From JBDHAC01 sp039589195 (GTDB taxonomy: Bacteria; Gemmatimonadota; Gemmatimonadetes; Palauibacterales; Palauibacteraceae), in assembly GCA_039589195.1 (NCBI GenBank), contig JBDHHV010000001.1, positions 81,555-145,554 of the forward strand: 64,000 bases of DNA. Reading direction: 5' to 3'. Shown in pieces: positions 8,340 to 16,294 of this stretch (position 1 is its first letter; each line of letters starts with the position of its first letter). Below the pieces are notes generated by a model. That model saw only the letters and a program-made list of their open reading frames with translations, was not told the origin of the DNA and did no database searches. The translations under genes were made by a program, and so were the position numbers.

Positions 8340-9364
8340 GCGAGGGGAGCCAGGCACGCCGCGTCGTTCTCCTCGGTCCGCAGACGCCGGTCGCCACGCT
8401 GAGCTCGGTTCGAGCCGATCTGGTGAAGGACGGCACGCTGGGCGCCGGAGACGCGGTGCCGACGATCACCGCGGGCTGGCAGGAGCGTGAATCGGAGGAT
8501 TCGGAACTCGATGTCGAGCTGGCCGGGCGCTCCCGAAACCTGCGACTTTACGAGCGCGCGTCCGAGGTGAACGAAGAGGACCCCGAACTCGCCACGGCTC
8601 ACCGCACAGTCCAGGACCGACTCAAGCTCCTGAGACGCGCCTATAATCTGAGACTCGCCCACTTGATCGAGGCCTGGCGGGAGATCGGAGGGCTCGACGG
8701 GAACCCCGAGTTGCTGTTGGAAGAGCGCAGCGCGGCTCTCGAGACGATCCGGTCTCTGGATGCGCGGCACCTCGAACGCGTTCGCGAGCTGAGAGCGGAG
8801 CTCGATCGCGTCCACTCGCCGCAGACGCGCAAGTCCGTTCGGCGCCACCGGGACGAGATCCTCGGCTTGCTGGAAGACGCACCCGTCGTCGCCATTGCGG
8901 GCGGGCACATCGCCACCCTTCTGAACCGCCTGCGCCTGTTCGACCTGCGTGAGCCTCTGGCGGACAGGACGCTGGTAGCGTGGTCCGCGGGAGCGATGGT
9001 TCTGGGGTCGCGGATCATGCTGTTTCACGATCGGCCGCCTCAGGGATCCGGCAACGCCGAGGCGTTCGAGAACGGCCTCGGGCTGTTCCCCGATCTGATC
9101 CCGTTCCCGCACGCGGCGCGCCGCCTCCGGCTCGACGACCCCGTTCGCACGGGACGCCTGGCGCGCCGCCTCGCACCGAGCGCGTGTGCGCTGCTCGATC
9201 CGGAGACGCGACTCGATTGGAGCACGGATGGGTGGCGGGCGGTCTCCGCCGGTGACCGACTCACGGATGACGGAAAGCGCGTGTCGTTGGATGGCTGGGG
9301 TCGCGAGGGCCGGTCAGGACGTGCGGCGAGGCACGGTCGCGCCAAGAGAGGGAAGCGACGGTGA
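8336..9364 (+). CDS. Cyanophycinase/S51-like serine hydrolase with inserted helical segment
   Basis: The 342-residue product has the two hallmark loops of the class I glutamine-amidotransferase-like S51/cyanophycinase group: VVAIAGGHIATLLNRL (about 185-200) and the nucleophile elbow LVAWSAGAMVL, with Ser217 as likely nucleophile and His231 (LFHDRP) as candidate general base. Between the N-terminal strand VVLLGPQTP and these motifs lies an unusual, strongly charged helical stretch (about 60-180, rich in Glu/Arg/Leu), probably coiled coil. Cyanophycinases and dipeptidase E cleave Asp-X or isoaspartyl-type bonds, so a product of the neighbouring ligases is a plausible substrate (inference). The GTG start overlaps the ligase stop by 4 nt, and its own TGA overlaps the next GTG the same way. 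Confidence 0.75.
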   Translation: MSEGSQARRVVLLGPQTPVATLSSVRADLVKDGTLGAGDAVPTITAGWQERESEDSELDVELAGRSRNLRLYERASEVNEEDPELATAHRTVQDRLKLLRRAYNLRLAHLIEAWREIGGLDGNPELLLEERSAALETIRSLDARHLERVRELRAELDRVHSPQTRKSVRRHRDEILGLLEDAPVVAIAGGHIATLLNRLRLFDLREPLADRTLVAWSAGAMVLGSRIMLFHDRPPQGSGNAEAFENGLGLFPDLIPFPHAARRLRLDDPVRTGRLARRLAPSACALLDPETRLDWSTDGWRAVSAGDRLTDDGKRVSLDGWGREGRSGRAARHGRAKRGKRR

Positions 9365-10566
9365 ACGGCGAGGCTCGTGAGCGGTTGCTGAGCCCGACCC
9401 CGGGTCACGGAGGCGAAGAGCCGATGCCCGATTCGCCGGCCATCGCAGAGCTCGTGATGGCGGGCGACCTGGATGCGGGTCGAATCGATGCGTTCCTGGA
9501 AGCGCGCAGCTTCCCGATCGCCGAGCCACCGAACTACACGTTCGTGTACCGCGGCTCCGCCGCCGACGTGCACCTGCGCCACTGGATCTACGGGTTACCG
9601 GCATCTCAACCCTTCCGGCGTCTCGGCGCGTCGGACCTCTGGTATCGAACCGTCGAGTTGCCCGACGGTTCCAGGGTGGAATACAAGCTCGAGATCCTCG
9701 AGCACGGGCAGGTTCGCTGGATCGAGGACCCTCTCAACCCGCACCGTGCCCGCGACCCGTTTGGCGCGAACTCGGTCGTGACCGCACACGGATACGAGGT
9801 TCCGGAGTGGACACAGGTCGATCCCGATGCGCGGCCCGGCACGCTCGAGGAGCGGAGCGTGGACAGCCACGAGCTGGGTGAGACGCGTCGCGTCAGCGTC
9901 TACCTGCCCGCCCGCTACCGAGTGCAGCGGCGCTACCCGCTCCTCGTGGTCCACGATGGGGGCGACTATCTGGAGTACGCGAGCCTGCGGACCGTGTTGG
10001 ACAACCTGATCCACCGTCTCGAGATTCCGTCGATGGTCGTCGCGCTCGTGCACCCCGGAGCGCGCATGCGGGAATACGCCGCCCTCGAAGCCCACTCGCG
10101 GTTTCTCTCGCGCGAGCTGGTCCCGGCATTGGAAGCGGAGTTCCCGCTGCTCGGCACGCCGGACGGCCGCGGCATTCTCGGGGCGAGTCTCGGTGCCGTG
10201 GCCTCGCTGGCCGCCGCGTCTCACGAGCCCGGGTTCTGGGGGAAGCTCCTGCTGCAGTCCGGCTCGTTCGCGTTCACGGATATCGGAGATAATCCTCGCG
10301 GTCCCGTGTTCGACCCCATCGTCGAGTTCATGAACGGATACCGAGCGAAGCCTACCGCCGTGACGCGGCAGGTATTCCTGTCAGCCGGCGTGTACGAGTC
10401 GCTGGTGTACGAAAACCGCTCGTTGGTTCCGATCCTGAGATCGACCGGCATGCAGGTGCGGTACGTCGAAGCCCGAGACGGTCACAACTGGGAGAACTGG
10501 CGTGACCGCCTCAGGGAAGGGCTCTCGTGGTTGTTCCCCGGACCCCTGTGGATGGTGTACGAGTGA
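9361..10566 (+). CDS. Esterase-D/enterochelin-esterase-like hydrolase with CBM48-like N-domain
   Basis: This is a 401-residue alpha/beta hydrolase of the Fes/esterase D type. Residues about 50-130 form an E-set/CBM48-like module (FVYRGSAADVHLRHWIYG, WYRTVELPDGSRVEYKLEIL), the same fold that precedes the barrel of GlgB. The catalytic domain shows RYPLLVVHDGGDYLEYASL, the nucleophile elbow GILGASLGAVASL (GxSxG) and a C-terminal catalytic His in ARDGHNWENWRDRL. It is coupled by GTGA to the S51-like gene; ATG 9424 is an alternative start. A glucan-type binding module on an ester hydrolase, inside a glycogen gene cluster, suggests hydrolysis of esters attached to, or held near, alpha-glucan. Substrate unknown. 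Confidence 0.82.
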   Translation: MNGEARERLLSPTPGHGGEEPMPDSPAIAELVMAGDLDAGRIDAFLEARSFPIAEPPNYTFVYRGSAADVHLRHWIYGLPASQPFRRLGASDLWYRTVELPDGSRVEYKLEILEHGQVRWIEDPLNPHRARDPFGANSVVTAHGYEVPEWTQVDPDARPGTLEERSVDSHELGETRRVSVYLPARYRVQRRYPLLVVHDGGDYLEYASLRTVLDNLIHRLEIPSMVVALVHPGARMREYAALEAHSRFLSRELVPALEAEFPLLGTPDGRGILGASLGAVASLAAASHEPGFWGKLLLQSGSFAFTDIGDNPRGPVFDPIVEFMNGYRAKPTAVTRQVFLSAGVYESLVYENRSLVPILRSTGMQVRYVEARDGHNWENWRDRLREGLSWLFPGPLWMVYE

Positions 10567-10629
10567 GCCGATACGAAGGGCGCCCGCTCCCGGTCGCGAG
10601 CGCGGCCCCAACGCGGGCCCAAGCGCGGG

Positions 10630-11877
10630 GTGCCCGCCTTGGCTGAGGTCACGCGTCGGATCGGGCTGTCGCTCGGGGCCGATATCTGCTGGCCGATCTG
10701 CTACCAGGAGATCCTGCGGCAGCTCGACCTGGCGATCCCGTGGCAGGGCGACACGGTCCGATTCGAGGTGGAGCGCGTTACGATCGAGCCGTTCGACCTG
10801 CGCCAACCGTGCCGCTATGACGTGGTGATCGATCGCCTGACGCACTGGTATCACACCACGCGGGAATGGATCAAGAAGGCCGTGATGCTCGACGGGCTGT
10901 ACGTGTTCAATAACCCGTGGAGCGTCCAGTCGATGGAAAAGCAGACCACGTACTGCGCCATGATGCGCCTGGGTCTCCCCATCCCGAACACCTGGCTCGT
11001 TCCCCCGAAGTCGTACGACCCGAAGGAAGACCTTCAAGTCACGCTCGAGCGGTACGCGCGGATGTTCGATCTAGGCGAGATCGGGCGTTCCCTCGGCTAC
11101 CCGTTGTTTATCAAACCGTATGACGGAGGAGGCTGGAAGGGGGTCTCGAGGATCGACGATGAGGAGGCGTTGCGCGCCGCCTACGAGGAGAGCGGGGTGT
11201 TCGTCATGCACCTCCAGGGTGCGATCGAGCCTCACGACCTGTTCGTGCGCTGCATCGGACTGGGGCCTCAAACCCACATGGTCAGGTACGATCCCGAGGC
11301 ACCGCTTCACGATCGCTACACGATGAGCCGGGGCTTTCTCGAGCGGGAGGACGAGGCGCTGATCCGCGATCTCACCCTCACGATCAACACGTTCTTCGGG
11401 TGGGACTTCAACTCCTGCGAAGCGCTCCAGAGCGGCGGCACGTGGCACCCGATCGACTTCGCCAACCCGTGTCCCGATTCGCAGGTCACGTCGCTTCATT
11501 ACCACTTCCCGTGGCTGATCCAGGCCAACATCCGGTGGTCCGTTTTCTGCGCGGCCACCAGGCGGCGGATGCGGACGAACCTGGATTGGCAACCGTATTT
11601 CGACGCGTGTGAGGAAGGGATGAGCCTGGGAGAGCGCCTGCGGGCCTGCGCATCGATCGCGCACCAACGGCTCGAGGCGGACCGTTTCGAGGAGTTCTGC
11701 TCGGTCCACCTCGCGCACCTCGATCAGGTCGCGGACGAGTTCTTCGGCTCCGAGACGGCCCACGACGCCGTGTGTCAGAAGGTCCGAGAGTTGTACCCTG
11801 CGGCCGAGGTCGAAGAGTTCACGGAGCTGTTCTGGCAGCGGATCCAGAAGGCGCGTGCAGATGGAATCGACGCCTAG
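10630..11877 (+). CDS. ATP-grasp ligase of a distinct type (D-Ala-D-Ala-ligase/RimK-like fold)
   Basis: The 415-residue protein has a different N-terminal domain from paralogues A-C (SLGADICWPICYQEILRQLD) and then ATP-grasp elements: a lid helix with NNPWSVQSMEKQTTYCAMM, LGLPIPNTWLVPP, the ATP lysine in YPLFIKPYDGGGWKGVSRI, and the metal strand NSCEALQSGGTWHPIDFANP. Aromatic-rich motifs (THWYHTTREW) suggest a specialised acceptor site. A GTG start at 10630 is used, as elsewhere in this operon; the gap to the previous stop is 63 nt. The TAG stop at 11875-11877 lies inside the CTAG target of the MITE that follows. Substrates are unknown; the cluster would need two ligase types if it builds a mixed amide or peptide product. 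Confidence 0.8.
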   Translation: MPALAEVTRRIGLSLGADICWPICYQEILRQLDLAIPWQGDTVRFEVERVTIEPFDLRQPCRYDVVIDRLTHWYHTTREWIKKAVMLDGLYVFNNPWSVQSMEKQTTYCAMMRLGLPIPNTWLVPPKSYDPKEDLQVTLERYARMFDLGEIGRSLGYPLFIKPYDGGGWKGVSRIDDEEALRAAYEESGVFVMHLQGAIEPHDLFVRCIGLGPQTHMVRYDPEAPLHDRYTMSRGFLEREDEALIRDLTLTINTFFGWDFNSCEALQSGGTWHPIDFANPCPDSQVTSLHYHFPWLIQANIRWSVFCAATRRRMRTNLDWQPYFDACEEGMSLGERLRACASIAHQRLEADRFEEFCSVHLAHLDQVADEFFGSETAHDAVCQKVRELYPAAEVEEFTELFWQRIQKARADGIDA

Positions 11878-12201
11878 GAGGCTGCTGACAAACCCTGGTG
11901 GGTCGCGCGCAGGGATCTCGCGCGGTTCAGGCAAGGAACGAGGACGAGTCGTAGCCAAGGCTACGGCGAGGAGGAGAGACGATGGATCAACCGCGCGACC
12001 CCTGCGCCGATCAGCAAGCGTGGCGCGGTCACACAAGTAGGACGGTTACGGCGGGACAGCCCCGTCTTCGGACCCACCCTTCGGGTGGGTACCCCTAGGA
12101 CTCCTCGACGTAGCTATGGCTATGCCTTCGTCGCCCCGCCTTGGATCCGGGGCTGTCGCGTCCGTAACGCGACCCGCCAGGGTTTCTCAGCAGCCTCCTA
12201 G
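11874..12201. mobile_element. MITE, 320 bp, with about 30-bp inverted repeats and CTAG target duplication
   Basis: Positions 11878-11907 and 12168-12197 are inverted repeats (28 of 30 positions match), beginning GAGGCTGCTGA(C/G)AAACCCTGG. CTAG flanks both sides (11874-11877 and 12198-12201). There is no transposase. Internally there are smaller hairpins, such as GTAGCC-AA-GGCTAC near 11960 and ACCCACCCTTCGGGTGGGT near 12070-12090. A 4-bp CTAG duplication fits the YTAR target preference known for IS5-family elements, so it was probably mobilised in trans by an IS5-type transposase. It fills the 382-nt space between the fourth ATP-grasp gene and the second esterase; the latter's start region lies just beyond it. 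Confidence 0.85.
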
Positions 12202-12259
12202 CGTGCTGCTGAAGACCTCCGGCAGCCTGCTTCGTCAGAAAACGAGCGGAAGGGAATAG

Positions 12260-13018
12260 ATGAAGGCGAGCACCGGTTGGCACTCGGGGCGTCTGGATCA
12301 GCGGATCACCGTGGTGCGATGGGGTGAGATCGGCACACCGGTCCTCCTCTTCCCGACGGCCGGCGGAGACGCCGAGGAGATCGAACGGTTCCTGGTGATC
12401 GACACGCTTGCCGAGTACATGGAGGCGGGGCGAATCAAAATCTACTCATGCGATAGCGTGGCGGGACGCGTGATGCTCGGAAAGGAAGGGACACCCGAGC
12501 ACCAGATGCGCGTGATGAACCGCTTCCAGAACTTCGTCTACCACGAGCTAGTGCCCGCAATCCGGGAGGATTGTCACACCGAGGATATCGGTATCATCGC
12601 GGCGGGTGCCTCCATCGGCGCTTTCAACGCGCTCGCCGTCCTGTGCCGGTATCCCGACGTGTTCACGCACGCATTGTGCATGAGTGGGACGTACGACCTG
12701 CAGCGCTTTCTCGAGGCAGGGCCGACGGAGGACTTCTACTTCTCGTCGCCGCTGCACTACCTGCCCGATCTGGAAGGTCCGGCGCTCGAGGCCCTGCGCA
12801 TGCGCTACGTGTTGCTCGCGTCGGGTAGGGGAAAGGCGGAGGACATCACGGAATCGTGGCGGGTCGCGGCGCTCCTGGGACGCAAGGGCGTGCCGAATCG
12901 GTTGGACGATTGGGGGGAGGATTGGCCCCACGACTGGCCCACGTGGCGCAACATGCTGCATCGGTACCTGGACGAGTTGGTGCCCCCCGCCGAATCCGCG
13001 ACGGAAACCGGGGCCTGA
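12260..13018 (+). CDS. Esterase-like alpha/beta hydrolase
   Basis: This 252-residue cytoplasmic protein has no signal peptide. It shows VRWGEIGTPVLLFPTAGGDA at the N-terminus (oxyanion region), IIAAGASIGAFNALAVLCRY with the GxSxG-like elbow GASIG, and a C-terminal segment DWGEDWPHDWPTWRNMLHRY carrying the probable catalytic His. This matches the esterase-D/putative esterase family found beside ATP-grasp ligases. Its start has AGCGGAAGGGA upstream. It closes the ligase-hydrolase cluster and converges on glgP. It may once have been co-transcribed with the gene ending at 11877; a MITE now separates them. Confidence 0.75.
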   Translation: MKASTGWHSGRLDQRITVVRWGEIGTPVLLFPTAGGDAEEIERFLVIDTLAEYMEAGRIKIYSCDSVAGRVMLGKEGTPEHQMRVMNRFQNFVYHELVPAIREDCHTEDIGIIAAGASIGAFNALAVLCRYPDVFTHALCMSGTYDLQRFLEAGPTEDFYFSSPLHYLPDLEGPALEALRMRYVLLASGRGKAEDITESWRVAALLGRKGVPNRLDDWGEDWPHDWPTWRNMLHRYLDELVPPAESATETGA

Positions 13019-13020
13019 CA

Positions 13021-13044
13021 GGTCGCCGGAGGCTGTCGGCGACC
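13021..13044. terminator. Hairpin between convergent esterase and glgP genes
   Basis: GGTCGCCG (13021-13028) pairs perfectly with CGGCGACC (13037-13044) across an 8-nt loop. It begins right after the esterase stop and sits just before the glgP stop. There is no clear T-tract, so termination would be weak or Rho-assisted; it may serve both directions. Confidence 0.4.
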
Positions 13045-13048
13045 GGAG

Positions 13049-15253
13049 TCAAACAGTCGGCGGATCGTCACCGGGGCTCACCCCCATCAGCCCCGGCACG
13101 TAGTAATCCCGTGCGTAGTCCTGTACCATCCGCCGAGCCGTGAACTGTCGTGCCGCCACCATCAGCGCGGTCTTCATGCGGCGGATCCAGCCCACGGGTA
13201 TCCCGCTGGGATCTCGATCGTAGAAAAGTGGGATCACCTCTTCTTCCAGCAGACGGTAGAGGTGCTCGGCATCCAGGGCGTCCGCTTCTTCGTCGGCTTG
13301 CTCTTCGTCCTCGTCGCGCGGTGCGGGCGGGATCGACCAGCCGTTCAGCCCCGTGAATCCTTCTTCCCACCACCCGTCCGTGGTGCCCAGCTGAGGCACG
13401 CCGTTCAAGGCTGCCTTCATGCCGCTGGTCCCGCTCGCCTCGAGGGGTACGCGGGGGAGGTTCACCCACAGGTCGACTCCTTCGACGAGGCGGTGCGCGA
13501 CGTGGAGCCCGTAGTCTTCCAGAAATGCGATACGACCCTCGAAGCGTTGATCACGAGTGTGCGAGTAAACGGCCTGCAGAACCTCCTTGCCGCGCTCGTC
13601 CTGCGGGTGAGCCTTACCTGCGAATATGAGCTGAACCGGTCGCCAGCGGTCAGAGAGAAGCCCGAGGAAGCGCTCGACCTCCCTGAAGATGAGATCGGCC
13701 CGCTTGTAGGCCGCGAACCGTCGGGCGAAACCGATCGTGAGAGGGAAGGGGCTCAGGAGCGTCCCGGCGCCCACGAGGTGGGCGGCTTCCTTCCAGTGAT
13801 CGCGCCAGCGTCGCCGGGCCTCCTCTCGTATGAAATCGATAAGCCCGATCTTCAGTCGCTGGTGGACCGCCCACAACTCCGGGTCGGGGATGTCGAGGAT
13901 GCCCTCCCACATCTCCGGCTCGTCGAGACGGAGCCCCCAGTCCTTCCCGAGGTGGCTGTCCAGCAGGGCCATCACTTTGTTGTTCATCCAATTCGCGAGG
14001 TGGACTCCGTTCGTCACGTGACCGATCGGAACCTCCTCCTCGGGGCGACCCTTCCACAGGCTATGCCAGATGTCACGGGTGACCTTCCCGTGGCGCTCGG
14101 ACACACCGTTCACGCGCCGTGAAAGACGGATGCCGGCCGCCGTCATGTGAAAGCGTCCGCCGTCCAGCTCCGGGTGTTCGCCGAACCGGAGGAGCTCGTC
14201 CGGGGAACCCAGCTCATCCCAATACGAGCCCGCCCACTCCTGAATCTGGGCTTGAGTGAAGATGTCGTGTCCGGCCGGTACCGGCGTGTGGGTCGTGAAC
14301 ACGCTGCTCGCCCTTACACGCTCGACCGCCTCATCCAGCGGCACATCCTGCTTCACGAGCTGTCGAACCCGCTCGACCAGCATGAAGGCGGCGTGTCCCT
14401 CGTTGGCGTGCCATGCGCAGGGCTCGACCCCCAGAGCCTTCAGTACGCGCACGCCTCCGACACCCAACAGCCCTTCCTGTCTCAGCCGGAGATCGGCGCC
14501 TCCGGCGTATAGCTTGTGGGACAGCTCTCGGTCCGCGCCCTTGTTCTCGTCCAGATCCGTGTCCAGCAGGTAGATCGAGACGCGACCCACACGCACCCGC
14601 CAGGCCCCGACATAGACGTTACGGCCCGAACTGTAGATTGAAGTGAGGTACGGCTCGCCGTTCGGTCCCGAGAGTGGCTCGAGGGCTGTCCGCGCCGGGT
14701 CGAACGTCTCGTCTCCGTCCTCCTGCCAACCATCCAGTCGCAGAGCCTGGTCGAAATACCCCCGCGTGTAGAGCAGACCGACCCCGACCAGCGGCACCCC
14801 GAGATCCGACGCGGCCTTGCAGTGGACTCCGGCCAGCACCCCCAGCCCGCCGGAATAGATGGGGACGGAGTTGTGCAGCCCGAACTCTGCGCAGAAATAC
14901 GCGATGGGCTTGTCGAGATGCTCGGGGTAGTGCTGCGCGAACCAGGTGTGCTCCGAGGTCGACTCGTGCTCGACGGTCGCGATGACGGCTTCGTAGCGCT
15001 CGAGAAAACCCCTGTCCTCCGCCAGGGCGGCGAGCCGTTCGGGCTTCACCCGCAGGAGGAGATCCACCGGGTTATGGCGGGTCATGCGCCACAAGGGGAG
15101 ATCGATGGACCGAAACAGATCGCGTGCGTCGCGGTCCCACGTCCACGCCAGATTGAGCGCCACCTCCCAGAGCTTGGCGATGCGTTGCGGCATCTCGGGT
15201 CGCTCGCGGGGTATCGTCGCCGCGAGCCGCGACCGCGTCTTCCGTTTCGCCAT
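13049..15253 (-). CDS. glgP: Alpha-glucan (glycogen/maltodextrin) phosphorylase, GT35
   Basis: It releases glucose-1-phosphate from alpha-glucan ends, using PLP. The 734-residue product starts MAKRKTRSRLAATIPRERPE at 15253, with a strong GGGAGGGG just upstream. Motifs are WTWDRDARDLF, YFCAEFGLHNSVPIYSGGLG, WHANEGHAAFMLVER, FTTHTPVPAGHDIF and the PLP-lysine block SGTSGMKAALNGVPQL. The N-terminus and length fit the bacterial/archaeal TIGR02094-type phosphorylases rather than the longer E. coli MalP/GlgP type. An acidic insert (about residues 645-670, near 13270-13320, EDEEQADEEADALDAEHLY) precedes the C-terminal helices. Together with glgA and glgB it gives a full store-and-mobilise set around the ATP-grasp cluster. 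Confidence 0.93.
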   Translation of the reverse strand: MAKRKTRSRLAATIPRERPEMPQRIAKLWEVALNLAWTWDRDARDLFRSIDLPLWRMTRHNPVDLLLRVKPERLAALAEDRGFLERYEAVIATVEHESTSEHTWFAQHYPEHLDKPIAYFCAEFGLHNSVPIYSGGLGVLAGVHCKAASDLGVPLVGVGLLYTRGYFDQALRLDGWQEDGDETFDPARTALEPLSGPNGEPYLTSIYSSGRNVYVGAWRVRVGRVSIYLLDTDLDENKGADRELSHKLYAGGADLRLRQEGLLGVGGVRVLKALGVEPCAWHANEGHAAFMLVERVRQLVKQDVPLDEAVERVRASSVFTTHTPVPAGHDIFTQAQIQEWAGSYWDELGSPDELLRFGEHPELDGGRFHMTAAGIRLSRRVNGVSERHGKVTRDIWHSLWKGRPEEEVPIGHVTNGVHLANWMNNKVMALLDSHLGKDWGLRLDEPEMWEGILDIPDPELWAVHQRLKIGLIDFIREEARRRWRDHWKEAAHLVGAGTLLSPFPLTIGFARRFAAYKRADLIFREVERFLGLLSDRWRPVQLIFAGKAHPQDERGKEVLQAVYSHTRDQRFEGRIAFLEDYGLHVAHRLVEGVDLWVNLPRVPLEASGTSGMKAALNGVPQLGTTDGWWEEGFTGLNGWSIPPAPRDEDEEQADEEADALDAEHLYRLLEEEVIPLFYDRDPSGIPVGWIRRMKTALMVAARQFTARRMVQDYARDYYVPGLMGVSPGDDPPTV

Positions 15254-15363
15254 TCCCCTCCCATCCATGCCTGGCGGTTCGAGCCGACCTGTGACGGCCG
15301 GGTAACGATCGGGCCGGAAACTATGAGATTCGCGCACTCGTGCCAGGTGGGGAGCAAGAAGAA

Positions 15364-15386
15364 GGCCCCGCCGGTCTGGCGGGGCC
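15364..15386 (-). terminator. Intrinsic terminator after the DUF4382-type lipoprotein gene
   Basis: GGCCCCGCC and GGCGGGGCC form a perfect 9-bp stem with a 5-nt loop. On the minus strand the stem is followed by TTCTTCTTG, a moderate T-rich tract. It separates the lipoprotein gene from glgP, which must have its own promoter between 15254 and 15363. Confidence 0.7.
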
Positions 15387-15438
15387 CGTGATCATCGCGG
15401 CCGGAGGCTCGGGTCGTACGGTGCCCGAGTCGCGATTA

Positions 15439-16119
15439 CTACCTCTTGTGCATGACGGGACTGAGCTGGAAGCCGTTGGTGTTCCAGATCAGGGATCCTA
15501 TCGAGGCGGTCGTGGAGAGCTCGAGCACGATGGCCTCCGTCCCTCCGCCGATCACTTCCACCCGGTCCATCAGGATCTTGTACCCCGTTTCCGCAGCGCT
15601 CGGGATGGTGACGTCGTAGACACCGGGATCCAGGTCCTGGCCACCCACGTTGATCGTCTGCGCGAGCGTCAGGGTCGAGCTCGTGAAGAAGAGCCGTACC
15701 TGGTTGTAGAAACCGGCCACGAGCAACCCGTTGGCGACCTCTACTCCGCCCGTGCTCGGGAGGCTCAGGAGGTCGAGGGGCGTCTCGGCCAGGTCGAGCG
15801 TGACCCAGCCTGCTTCCGCCCCATCACCTTCGGTCCCTTCACCGCCTTCAGCACCCTGGGTTCCCTCGGCCTCATCTCCGGCCTGGTGAACGTCGACGCG
15901 TGTCACGATGAGATCGATCGATCCAACCGCCCCGACGGGCACGTCACCCAAGCTCAGGCGCAGCCCGGCGGGCACCTCGGAGGCGGCGACCGACCCGTCA
16001 CCCGCGAGCAGAACGCTGGCCTGTCCCGTCTCCGGTCCGGTCGCGTCGCTGCACGCGCTATGCGCCACTGCCCCGGTCAGAAGCAGCACGGCCAGCACAG
16101 TCTGGTATCGTCTGAGCAT
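15439..16119 (-). CDS. DUF4382-type lipoprotein
   Basis: The 226-residue protein has a lipoprotein signal (MLRRYQTVLAVLLLTGAVAHSAC, lipobox A-H-S-A-C, Cys23). After it comes a beta-rich domain of the DUF4382 kind: RLSLGDVPVGAVGSIDLIVT, WVTLDLAETPLDLLSL, VANGLLVAGFYNQVRLFFT. A Gly/Glu-rich low-complexity spacer interrupts it at about residues 82-104. Such proteins are expected to be anchored in the outer or inner membrane; no enzymatic motif is visible. It is followed by an intrinsic terminator, so it is probably a single-gene transcript. Confidence 0.7.
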   Translation of the reverse strand: MLRRYQTVLAVLLLTGAVAHSACSDATGPETGQASVLLAGDGSVAASEVPAGLRLSLGDVPVGAVGSIDLIVTRVDVHQAGDEAEGTQGAEGGEGTEGDGAEAGWVTLDLAETPLDLLSLPSTGGVEVANGLLVAGFYNQVRLFFTSSTLTLAQTINVGGQDLDPGVYDVTIPSAAETGYKILMDRVEVIGGGTEAIVLELSTTASIGSLIWNTNGFQLSPVMHKR

Positions 16120-16294
16120 TCTCCACCTCTCGCAAATAGCGGGTGGGGGATCCCAAATGCGCCCCCCGAAACATCAGAACCGGAGGATCCCTGCGCAAGA
16201 GACGTACCGGGCGTAAGAGCCGCCCGGAAAGACCGGATGAAGGGCGAAACGCCCAGGACTGCGGGTGCTATCGCGACACGGGACCGTGAAGGGT

